Source: Clostridia bacterium
GTDB lineage: Bacteria > Bacillota > Clostridia > Christensenellales > Borkfalkiaceae
Reading direction: 5' to 3'
NCBI GenBank assembly: GCA_900770685.1
Contig: CAAGLC010000075.1
Coordinates: forward strand, 1-23,627
DNA: 23,627 nt
Shown: in pieces, positions 15,167 through 21,919 of the stretch
Layout: every line of letters starts with the position of its first letter
Position numbering within the stretch: position 1 is the stretch's first letter
The notes under the pieces: generated by a model
Seen by the model: only the letters and a program-made list of their open reading frames with translations
Told to the model about the DNA's origin: nothing
Databases searched by the model: none
Made by a program: the position numbers and the translations under genes

Positions 15167-16777
15167 ATGTATAAATATACCGAAGAACAGTTGTCTTCAA
15201 TGAAAAAAGTTGAAGAAACTAGAGAACAGAGATTAAATAATCTCTTCGCAAGAATGTCTGCAGAAGAGAAACAAACAGTATTAAAAGAAAACCACCCCGA
15301 CTATATCGAAACTGCTTACGAACAATTAAAAGTCGGTCCGAATAAAGGGGATAAGGTTTTACATGAACTAGCAGACCTTTTGCAAGGTAAATCCAGAGTT
15401 TTAGGATTAGATTTAGACCTAACTAAGCCCGATTTCGACGTTGACGTTTTAGTTATAGGTGGAGGAGGAGCAGGTTCTTCTGCCGTAATAGAAGCCGATA
15501 ACGCAGGAGCAAAGGTTATGATGGTAACTAAACTCCGTATTGGTGACGCTAATACTATGATGGCTGAAGGCGGAATTCAAGCAGCGGATAAGCCTAACGA
15601 TTCTCCTGCGATACATTATCTTGACGCGTTTGGTGGCGGACACTTTGCCGCAAAGAAAGAACTTCTTGCTAAACTCGTTTGCGATGCGCCGGACGCTATT
15701 AAGTGGCTTAACGAACTTGGAGTTATGTTCGATAAGCAAGAAGACGGAACAATGGTAACTACGCACGGTGGCGGTACTTCAAGAAAGCGTATGCACGCTT
15801 GTAAGGACTATTCGGGCGCAGAAATAATGAGAACGCTCCGTGACGAAGTATTAAATAGGGGAATTCCCGTAGTAGATTTTACTTCGGCAATAGAAATTAT
15901 AAAAGACGAAGACGGCAAGGCAGCCGGTGCAGTCTTAATGAATATGGAAACCAAGGATTTATATATTGTAAAGGCTAAAACGGTAGTTATTGCCACCGGT
16001 GGAGCAGGTAGATTGCATTATCAAGGTTTCCCAACTTCCAACCATTACGGCGCAACGGCAGACGGTTTGGTTTTAGGATATAGAGCAGGCGCAAAACTTC
16101 TTTACGCCGATACTTTACAATATCACCCAACCGGCGTTGCAGAACCAACTCAAATTTTCGGCGCTTTAGTTACTGAAAAAGTTCGTTCGCTCGGCGCTCA
16201 ACTTGTAAATAAGGACGGCGAAGCGTTTGTTTATTCGCTCGAAACCCGTGACGTTACTGCGTCTTCAATTATTAGGGAGTGCAAAAAGCGCGACAACGGA
16301 ATAAAGACGACCGACGGCGAAGGAGTTTGGCTTGATACGCCTATGATTGAAATGATAGGTGGTGAAGGAACGATTGAAAAGCGTATTCCCGCAATGCTCC
16401 GTATGTTCGGTAAATACGGCATTGATATTAGAAAAGAGCCCATTTTAGTTTATCCGACGTTGCATTATCAGAACGGTGGACTTGACATTTCGGCAGACGG
16501 TATGTCGACAACTGTTGAAAATCTTTTCGTAGCAGGCGAGGCTGTTGGAGGAATACACGGAAGAAACCGTTTGATGGGAAATTCGCTTTTAGATATAATT
16601 GTGTTCGGCCGTAACGCAGGTATAAACGCTGCAAAACGCGCAAAAGATACTAAAGTGGGAAAACTTACGCTGTCTCACGTTGACAGTTTTGAAAAGGAAG
16701 TTAAAGACGCAGGAATAGTTAATGATACTATCTCTCCAAGACTTCTTCCTAATTACACCAAGCAAAAAAATATTTAA
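15167..16777 (+). CDS. frdA: Fumarate reductase-like flavoprotein subunit
   Basis: A 536-residue flavoprotein of the FrdA/SdhA/L-aspartate oxidase family, expected to reduce fumarate to succinate. An unusual helical, charged N-terminus of about 85 residues precedes the FAD motif GGGGAGSS (from residue 98). Other marks are ANTMMAEGGIQA, HPTG, HYQNGGLDIS, the C-terminal AGEAVGGIHGRNRLMGNSL and a conserved arginine in it. In membrane SdhA/FrdA a histidine before TxxxQGG binds FAD covalently. Here that place is asparagine, so FAD is probably bound non-covalently. The C-terminal helical domain is short. The gene starts 12 bp after frdB with GTGGGGTG-like spacing. Another enoate or dicarboxylate substrate cannot be excluded. 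Confidence 0.87.
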   Translation: MYKYTEEQLSSMKKVEETREQRLNNLFARMSAEEKQTVLKENHPDYIETAYEQLKVGPNKGDKVLHELADLLQGKSRVLGLDLDLTKPDFDVDVLVIGGGGAGSSAVIEADNAGAKVMMVTKLRIGDANTMMAEGGIQAADKPNDSPAIHYLDAFGGGHFAAKKELLAKLVCDAPDAIKWLNELGVMFDKQEDGTMVTTHGGGTSRKRMHACKDYSGAEIMRTLRDEVLNRGIPVVDFTSAIEIIKDEDGKAAGAVLMNMETKDLYIVKAKTVVIATGGAGRLHYQGFPTSNHYGATADGLVLGYRAGAKLLYADTLQYHPTGVAEPTQIFGALVTEKVRSLGAQLVNKDGEAFVYSLETRDVTASSIIRECKKRDNGIKTTDGEGVWLDTPMIEMIGGEGTIEKRIPAMLRMFGKYGIDIRKEPILVYPTLHYQNGGLDISADGMSTTVENLFVAGEAVGGIHGRNRLMGNSLLDIIVFGRNAGINAAKRAKDTKVGKLTLSHVDSFEKEVKDAGIVNDTISPRLLPNYTKQKNI

Positions 16778-16820
16778 TAAAGCTTATAATGATTTAGATA
16801 CAATAAAGGAGTTAATATAT

Positions 16821-18428
16821 ATGAAAAAGTTAGATTTAGGCAAGTATGGAATTACGGGTGTTAAGGAAATAATTCATAACCCCTCTTATGAAGAATTATT
16901 TATCGCGGAAACCGATCCTTCTTTAGAAGGTTTTGAAAAAGGTCAAGAAACCACTCTCGGCGCAGTAAACGTTATGACTGGAATTTATACCGGACGTTCT
17001 CCTAAAGATAAATTTATAGTTGTGGACGAAAATTCTAAGGATACCGTTTGGTGGACTTCGGAAGAATTTAAAAACGACAATCATCCTTGTAGCCAAGAAA
17101 CTTGGGAAAAGATTAAGGAATTAGCAGTTAAAGAACTTTGCGATAAAAAGTTATACGTTATGGACGTGTTCTGTGGCGCTAATAAAGATAGCCGTATGGC
17201 AATAAGATTTATAATGGAAGTTGCTTGGCAAGCGCACTTCGTTAAAAACATGTTTATCAATCCTTCAAAGGAAGAACTTGAAAACTTCGAGCCTGATTTC
17301 GTTTGCTACAACGCTTCTAAAGCAAAGGTGGAAAACTTTAAGGAATTAGGTCTTAATTCTGAAACTGCAGTAGTGTTCAACATTACTTCTAAAGAACAAA
17401 TTATCTTAAACACTTGGTACGGCGGAGAAATGAAAAAGGGTATGTTCTCAATGATGAACTACTATTTGCCGATTGCAGGTATGGCTTCAATGCATTGTTC
17501 TGCTAATACCGATATGAACGGCGAAAACACTGCTTTATTCTTCGGTCTTTCGGGAACGGGTAAAACCACCCTTTCAACCGATCCTAAACGTCTTTTAATC
17601 GGTGACGACGAACACGGTTGGGACGATAACGGAGTATTCAACTTCGAAGGTGGTTGCTACGCTAAGGTTATTAATCTTGATAAAGAGAGCGAGCCGGATA
17701 TTTATAAAGCGATAAAGCGTAATGCGTTACTTGAAAACGTTACGGTGGATAAAAACGGGGTATGCGATTTCGCGGACGGCTCTGTAACCGAAAATACTCG
17801 TGTTTCTTATCCTATCGAGCATATTGAGAAAATCGTTCGTCCAGTTTCTGCCGCTCCGGACGCTAAGAACGTTATATTCCTTTCGGCAGACGCTTTTGGA
17901 GTTCTTCCTCCCGTTTCGATTTTAACGCCTGAACAAGCGCAGTATTATTTCCTTTCCGGATTTACTTCTAAACTTGCGGGAACTGAACGCGGAATAACCG
18001 AACCCACGCCAACCTTCTCTGCTTGCTTTGGTCAAGCGTTCTTAGAACTTCATCCTACTAAATACGCTGAAGAACTCGTTAAAAAAATGGAAAAGAGTGG
18101 CGCAAAGGCATACTTAGTTAACACGGGATGGAACGGAACTGGAAAGAGAATTTCTATTAAGGATACTCGTGGAATTATCGACGCTATTTTAGACGGTTCT
18201 ATTCTTAAAGCGCAAACCAAGAATATTCCTTATTTCAATCTTGCAGTCCCAACGCAATTACCTGGAGTTGCAACGGAAATTCTCGACCCGCGCGACACCT
18301 ATCAAGACAAAGGAGTTTGGGAAGAAAAGGCTAAAGACCTTGCAGGAAGATTCGTTAAGAACTTCGTTAAATATACCGGAAACGAAGCCGGCAAAAAACT
18401 CGTTGAAGCAGGTCCGAAACTTAATTAA
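16821..18428 (+). CDS. pckA: Phosphoenolpyruvate carboxykinase (ATP)
   Basis: A 535-residue cytosolic enzyme that interconverts oxaloacetate + ATP and PEP + CO2 + ADP. Family motifs are complete: GLSGTGKTTLS (P-loop kinase-1a, from residue 242), GDDEHGW (kinase-2), FEGGCYAK and TGRSPKDKF with YGGEMKKGMFS. The start at 16821 is fixed by AAAGGAG at 16805-16811. Longer frames extend into the frdA end. It lies 43 bp after frdA with no terminator between, so it is likely the last gene of the operon. In anaerobic fermenters this enzyme often runs towards oxaloacetate and makes ATP, which suits a succinate branch ending in the fumarate reductase next to it. Confidence 0.96.
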   Translation: MKKLDLGKYGITGVKEIIHNPSYEELFIAETDPSLEGFEKGQETTLGAVNVMTGIYTGRSPKDKFIVVDENSKDTVWWTSEEFKNDNHPCSQETWEKIKELAVKELCDKKLYVMDVFCGANKDSRMAIRFIMEVAWQAHFVKNMFINPSKEELENFEPDFVCYNASKAKVENFKELGLNSETAVVFNITSKEQIILNTWYGGEMKKGMFSMMNYYLPIAGMASMHCSANTDMNGENTALFFGLSGTGKTTLSTDPKRLLIGDDEHGWDDNGVFNFEGGCYAKVINLDKESEPDIYKAIKRNALLENVTVDKNGVCDFADGSVTENTRVSYPIEHIEKIVRPVSAAPDAKNVIFLSADAFGVLPPVSILTPEQAQYYFLSGFTSKLAGTERGITEPTPTFSACFGQAFLELHPTKYAEELVKKMEKSGAKAYLVNTGWNGTGKRISIKDTRGIIDAILDGSILKAQTKNIPYFNLAVPTQLPGVATEILDPRDTYQDKGVWEEKAKDLAGRFVKNFVKYTGNEAGKKLVEAGPKLN

Positions 18429-18434
18429 GAAAAC

Positions 18435-18468
18435 AAAAAGGTGTTTACCACGTGGTAAACACCTTTTT
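18435..18468. terminator. Bidirectional terminator after pckA
   Basis: A perfect 34-bp palindrome with arms at 18435-18451 and 18452-18468, A-run on the left and T-run on the right. It ends the Hdr-Frd-pckA transcript and, in the other direction, the small membrane protein gene. Confidence 0.93.
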
Positions 18469-18481
18469 TATGCGATTGTGA

Positions 18482-18796
18482 TTATAATATTGCGCCAATT
18501 AAATTATCGTAGGTCGCGGGAAAGAATAAGAACACAACGATTAACGCGCATAGCGCGAAAAAGGCAATTCTTACAATCCAGCATCTTTTTGCCATAGCCT
18601 CTAATCCTACGACGCCGATTAACGCTAACGAACCATAATTGCGTAAGAAGTCGAAAATTTTAATTATCGTTTGATTGCTTATAAAATTGAAGTTGGCGTT
18701 TAATATTAAAACTGCGTAAACGACGACTAAAACTACTGCTAAAATTTCTCCTAAAATATCCCAAAATTTTTCTCTATTAGGTCTTTTGCAAGCCAT
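18482..18796 (-). CDS. Small predicted membrane protein
   Basis: A 104-residue protein of unknown function with about three membrane segments (roughly residues 17-36, 55-70 and 78-96) and a basic N-terminus (MACKRPNREKF). I do not recognise a family. The start at 18796 is chosen because GGAGGA (minus strand, 18809-18804) lies 7 bases upstream. The longer frame begins upstream of that site. A minus-strand promoter, TTGACA (18857-18852) and TATAAT (18833-18828) with an 18-bp spacer, lies before it. It is divergent from gpsA. Confidence 0.75.
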   Translation of the reverse strand: MACKRPNREKFWDILGEILAVVLVVVYAVLILNANFNFISNQTIIKIFDFLRNYGSLALIGVVGLEAMAKRCWIVRIAFFALCALIVVFLFFPATYDNLIGAIL

Positions 18797-18827
18797 AAAG
18801 TTATCCTCCGTAAACATTATTATATAT

Positions 18828-18857
18828 ATTATATAGTAAAAGGTTGAATTTTGTCAA
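18828..18857 (-). promoter_or_regulatory. Promoter of the small membrane protein
   Basis: On the minus strand TTGACA (18857-18852), an 18-bp spacer and TATAAT (18833-18828), 32 bp before the start codon. Confidence 0.65.
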
Positions 18858-18882
18858 TAACAAAAAAAACCGACCATACCCG

Positions 18883-18911
18883 TTGCTAAAATTTTTATAA
18901 AATGATATAAT
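18883..18911 (+). promoter_or_regulatory. gpsA promoter
   Basis: TTGCTA (18883-18888), a 17-bp spacer and TATAAT (18906-18911) with a TGA extended -10. The two hexamers and the spacer length are identical to those of the hdr operon promoter. Confidence 0.7.
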
Positions 18912-18944
18912 AAGAAAAAATAAATTAATCAATGGGAAATTGAT

Positions 18945-19946
18945 ATGAAGTATAGAGTTTGCGTGTTGGGTTCTGGCGCTTGGGGAACGGTTATGGCAAG
19001 TTTGCTTGCCGATAAGGGAAACCAAGTGGTCGTTTACGGAATAGTAGAACAAGAGATTAACGAAATAAACCAATCCCACACTAATAAAAAATACTTAGGC
19101 GAGAGTTTTAAGATTAATCAGTCGGTCAAGGCAACGTTAGATTTCAATTTAGCAATGGAAGGGGCTAACGTCGTCGTTTTCGCCGTGCCGTCTTTTGCAA
19201 TAAAGGAGATGGCGATTAAGGTTAAACCTTTCGTTAGAAAGGATACGCTTTTAATTAACCTAGCAAAAGGGTTCGATAAAATTTCTAAAAAAACACTAGG
19301 TCAAACTATTAGGGAAGAGATAGGTGAAAAGTACTGTAAAAACGTCGTTTCCTTGCTTGGACCAAGTTTTGCCGAGGAAGTTTCTGAAAAACAGAACACG
19401 GCTATAACGGCCTCGGGCGCGTCGGATGAGTTCAATAAATTGGCGCAAGAAATCGTTAGCAACGAGTATTTGCGTATTTATACTAATAACGACTGGATGG
19501 GCGCAGAAGTTTGCTCGTCGTTAAAGAACGTTGTAGCGCTTGCGTGTGGAATTATAGACGGACTAGGTTGTAAAGTTAACACAAGGTCTGCGTTAATCAC
19601 TAGGGGTATGGCGGAAATAAAAAGATTCGTCGTTGAAATGGGCGGAGTGGAAGCCACTTGTTACGGGCTTGCAGGCGTTGGAGATTTAATCTTAACTTGT
19701 TCAAGTAAAACCTCAAGGAACTATAGCGCAGGATATCAAATAGGCGTTAATTCAATCGACGAGTTTTATAAAACTAACACCAAAACTGTTGAAGGCGTTT
19801 ACGCTTGCGAAATTGCATACGAGATTGCTAAGGAAAAGAAAATTTACTCTCCGATTATAAACGCCGTGTACGGTGTTGTGTTTAGGGGAGAGAATCCAAA
19901 AAAAGCCGTAAAAGATTTAATGTCGTTAAGTCTAAAATCGGAATAA
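18945..19946 (+). CDS. gpsA: NAD(P)-dependent glycerol-3-phosphate dehydrogenase
   Basis: A 333-residue cytosolic enzyme that reduces dihydroxyacetone phosphate to sn-glycerol 3-phosphate for phospholipid synthesis. The N-terminal dinucleotide motif GSGAWGT (9-15) is followed by FAVPSFAI, LLGPSFAEEV, the catalytic region SSLKNVVALACGI and TRGMAEI, and GLAGVGDLILTC. All are standard GpsA motifs, and the length is usual. The ATG at 18945 has only a weak GGGA upstream. It is probably a single-gene transcript that converges on the yjbQ gene across a shared terminator. Confidence 0.95.
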   Translation: MKYRVCVLGSGAWGTVMASLLADKGNQVVVYGIVEQEINEINQSHTNKKYLGESFKINQSVKATLDFNLAMEGANVVVFAVPSFAIKEMAIKVKPFVRKDTLLINLAKGFDKISKKTLGQTIREEIGEKYCKNVVSLLGPSFAEEVSEKQNTAITASGASDEFNKLAQEIVSNEYLRIYTNNDWMGAEVCSSLKNVVALACGIIDGLGCKVNTRSALITRGMAEIKRFVVEMGGVEATCYGLAGVGDLILTCSSKTSRNYSAGYQIGVNSIDEFYKTNTKTVEGVYACEIAYEIAKEKKIYSPIINAVYGVVFRGENPKKAVKDLMSLSLKSE

Positions 19947-19993
19947 AATTAACGAATAATTCATATTATAATAGCGAAGAAAAAACACAAAAG

Positions 19994-20025
19994 AAAAAAG
20001 CGAAAATTAAACTTTTCGCTTTTTT
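19994..20025. terminator. Bidirectional terminator between gpsA and the YjbQ gene
   Basis: AAAAAAGCGAAAA (19994-20006), loop TTAAAC, TTTTCGCTTTTTT (20013-20025). A- and T-runs on both sides serve the convergent transcripts. Confidence 0.9.
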
Positions 20026-20040
20026 AATTTTTTTAATAGA

Positions 20041-20535
20041 TTATTCTCCGATTACCATTATTTGAACGCTTCTTTTTCTACCACGCGTTTTATCCCAATC
20101 GATAAAATGAACGAATCCGAATTCTCCGAGGTCAACTTCGCCGTCGTCAATAACTGCGGTAACGCTTCTGCCGATTATCGAAGAAATGAGGTGTGCTTCG
20201 GTGTTGTGGCAACCTCTAGCGTCTTCTCCGTGCTCTGCGGCGAACTTTAACGCCTTAGGACCTGGGTGAAGATAAATGCCTTCTCTGGAACAGGTTGGAA
20301 CGAACTTTTCAAAAACGTCAACTAAATCTTGTTGAAGTGTTTCAAGTCCGGTCATAGAAAAGTCGAAAGCGCACTCTTGGGTGATTACCGAACAGGTGGT
20401 GTGGTGCGAATAAATAACTACGATACCGTTTTTAATTCCAGATTTCGCAACCGTTTCTTTAACTTCTTTAGTTACGTCGTGGAAGGTAACCACTTTGTCG
20501 TTTGAATTTACGGTAAGTTTATTTTTATAAATCAT
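20041..20535 (-). CDS. yjbQ: YjbQ (UPF0047) family protein
   Basis: A 164-residue small cytosolic protein of the YjbQ/UPF0047 family. The marks are YSHHTTCSVITQE, HPGPKALKFAAEHGEDARGCHNTEAHL and a C-terminal WDKTRGRKRSVQI stretch. Homologues show weak thiamin-phosphate-synthase activity, but the natural role is uncertain, so I assign none. The insertion around residues 75-110 is longer than in the shortest members. AAGGAG lies 7 bases before the start. It is 10 bp from the upstream triose-phosphate-isomerase-like gene, so the two are one operon. Confidence 0.9.
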   Translation of the reverse strand: MIYKNKLTVNSNDKVVTFHDVTKEVKETVAKSGIKNGIVVIYSHHTTCSVITQECAFDFSMTGLETLQQDLVDVFEKFVPTCSREGIYLHPGPKALKFAAEHGEDARGCHNTEAHLISSIIGRSVTAVIDDGEVDLGEFGFVHFIDWDKTRGRKRSVQIMVIGE

Positions 20536-20545
20536 ATTTTTCTCC

Positions 20546-21253
20546 TTATTTATTTAATTTCTCGAGGTCGTCTTTAGCGCGTCTAGTTGCGGCTATCATT
20601 TCTTCCATTACTTCGAAAGGTTTTTCTGCGTTAACGATACCCGAAGCGGCGCCAGCGCCTTCGCTACCTGCCATAATGAAATCGTAAACTTGTTGACCGG
20701 TAGTAATGCCTGCGGCTTGCTCAACGTATATGCTTGAATCTATAGCCTTAATAGCGTCGATAGTATCTTTAACGAAACTCATATCGCTCACTTGTCCGCC
20801 GTTGCCACCGATAAGTTCTGATGGTTCGGGGTTAATAATATCTGGTTTTAAGTGTGCGAGCGCTTGTGCTTCTGCAGTAGTGTCTGCGCAAGCGAAAACT
20901 ATAAAGTCTAATTCTCTTGCTCTTTTGATGGTGTCTTTAATTTGTGGTAAAGACATGGGCTTTTCGCAGTGGTTTACAACAACACCGTGTGCACCTGCAG
21001 CCTTAAGGCTTTCGGGTAAAACGGCAGCCATACCACGACCTGGATATAACGTGTCCATATAGGGTGCTATTATAATAATGTTTTTAGTATTTTCTGCAAC
21101 CCTTCTAATATCTGCGTACGGAGTTGTTAAAAGCACGTCGATATCGTATTTTTCGGCAAGTTCGTCTGCTTTTTTGGCTAAAGCAAGTACGTCGTCGCCG
21201 TAGATGTAGTTCTTAGTTCCGATTTCAAAAAAAGGCGTTCTAATTTTTTTCAT
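20546..21253 (-). CDS. tpiA: Archaeal-type triose-phosphate isomerase family protein
   Basis: A 235-residue TIM-barrel protein of the short, archaeal-like class. Catalytic residues are in place: K14 (IGTKNY), H95 (VVNHCE) and a glutamate in NPEPSELIGG (E146). The phosphate-binding AGSEGAGAASGIV is at the C-terminus. Standard bacterial TpiA is about 250 residues and differs in sequence, so this is probably a second isomerase, perhaps for another triose or tetrose phosphate. AAGGAAG lies before the ATG at 21253. It is the first gene of a two-gene operon with yjbQ. Confidence 0.8.
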   Translation of the reverse strand: MKKIRTPFFEIGTKNYIYGDDVLALAKKADELAEKYDIDVLLTTPYADIRRVAENTKNIIIIAPYMDTLYPGRGMAAVLPESLKAAGAHGVVVNHCEKPMSLPQIKDTIKRARELDFIVFACADTTAEAQALAHLKPDIINPEPSELIGGNGGQVSDMSFVKDTIDAIKAIDSSIYVEQAAGITTGQQVYDFIMAGSEGAGAASGIVNAEKPFEVMEEMIAATRRAKDDLEKLNK

Positions 21254-21289
21254 AATATTCTTCCTTGTTAAATAATAAATCTTGATATA

Positions 21290-21318
21290 ATTTTATAACT
21301 AAAGTAAAGCAATGTCAA
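21290..21318 (-). promoter_or_regulatory. Promoter of the tpiA-yjbQ operon
   Basis: On the minus strand TTGACA (21318-21313), a 17-bp spacer and TAAAAT (21295-21290), 36 bp before the start codon. Confidence 0.68.
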
Positions 21319-21379
21319 GTAAAACGCTCTTTTTTGATGATAAAAGTATTGGGTGAAAAGACTTGTTGAAGACGACGAT

Positions 21380-21394
21380 TGTGCAATTTGCACA
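21380..21394. promoter_or_regulatory. Dyad symmetric site in a divergent intergenic region
   Basis: TGTGCAATTTGCACA is a perfect 7-bp dyad around one central T. It lies 60-75 bp upstream of both divergent promoters, so it could be an operator for either. No matching regulator is in the window. Confidence 0.4.
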
Positions 21395-21449
21395 AAATTA
21401 TTAAATTTAAAAAAAATTTTAAAAAAAGCGTGCAAGTTTAAAAATTATG

Positions 21450-21458
21450 TGATATAAT
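21450..21458 (+). promoter_or_regulatory. Extended -10 promoter of the 41-residue peptide gene
   Basis: TGATATAAT (21450-21458) is an extended -10 box. The -35 position at 21430 is poor (GTGCAA), so this would be an extended -10 promoter or need an activator. Confidence 0.5.
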
Positions 21459-21521
21459 AAATTACGCTTAAAGATATACGAATAGTATGATAAGAAAATT
21501 ATTTAGATAGAGGTAATAAAA

Positions 21522-21647
21522 ATGGCAAAAAAAGCTTACGTAGAACCTGAAATGACTTTAGTTGAAGTATTAGAAAAAGACGTTCTTGACGTATCTGGAG
21601 CAAACTTCGGTGGATCTGACGCGTCTAAATGGTTTGATAAAGTATAA
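21522..21647 (+). CDS. Short 41-residue peptide, unknown function
   Basis: A small ORF from ATG at 21522 to TAA at 21647, with AGAGG at 21509-21513 in front of it. The product begins MAKKAYVEPEMTLVEV, continues with LEKDVLDVSGANFGG and ends SKWFDKV. It has no signal peptide, membrane segment or cysteine. A YVEPEM...EVLEKDVLDVSG layout is seen in other short clostridial and Bacteroides-like peptides of unknown role, and it recalls a leader (acidic, LEKDVLDVSG) followed by a short core, as in ribosomal peptide natural products. No modifying enzyme is in the window, so this is only a resemblance. Confidence 0.6.
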   Translation: MAKKAYVEPEMTLVEVLEKDVLDVSGANFGGSDASKWFDKV

Positions 21648-21650
21648 TAT

Positions 21651-21690
21651 ATAGTTAAACTTATCTAACAATAGTTAAACTTATCTAACA
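21651..21690 (+). repeat. 20-bp perfect tandem repeat
   Basis: ATAGTTAAACTTATCTAACA occurs twice back to back (21651-21670 and 21671-21690), right after the peptide stop. Confidence 0.9.
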
Positions 21691-21702
21691 AAAGAGTTTA
21701 AT

Positions 21703-21731
21703 TTGACAGTAGAGTGTATAAAAGTTATGCT
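21703..21731 (+). promoter_or_regulatory. Promoter of the surface protein leader
   Basis: TTGACA (21703-21708), a 17-bp spacer and TATGCT (21726-21731). It gives a leader of about 180 nt before the surface protein start. Confidence 0.55.
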
Positions 21732-21770
21732 CAATACTGTTATGCAAAAAAAGTCAAAATTTAATAATTT

Positions 21771-21805
21771 TAACGTGCCCTCCGTATTTTACGAAGGGCA
21801 CGTTA
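21771..21805 (+). repeat. Hairpin 1 in the surface protein leader
   Basis: TAACGTGCCCT (21771-21781) pairs perfectly with AGGGCACGTTA (21795-21805), with a further CGTA/TACG inner stem. It has no T-run. Confidence 0.75.
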
Positions 21806-21828
21806 GGTATATAGTAGTTCTTTTGTCG

Positions 21829-21852
21829 TGCCCCCGTGTTTTTCGAAGGGCA
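21829..21852 (+). repeat. Hairpin 2 in the surface protein leader
   Basis: TGCCC (21829-21833) pairs with GGGCA (21848-21852) around a T-rich loop closed by CG. The sequence is a weaker copy of hairpin 1 (CGTGCCC...CGAAGGGCA in both). Confidence 0.6.
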
Positions 21853-21919
21853 TATTATATACAAAATGGGCTACTAAAATACAGTTATATATTGAGGCTA
21901 TTCAATAGGAGATAAAAAT

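Noticed and set aside
14480..16777. Thiol:fumarate reductase (TfrAB) as used by methanogens
   Set aside because: TfrB carries an HdrD-like CCG domain. This FrdB is only 224 residues with no such domain.
16722..16820. Longer start for pckA
   Set aside because: It overlaps frdA and lacks a ribosome binding site. The conserved protein begins at 16821 after AAAGGAG.
21703..21915. 70-codon TTG-start open frame before the surface protein
   Set aside because: It begins on the -35 box of a promoter, covers two hairpins and has no ribosome binding site.
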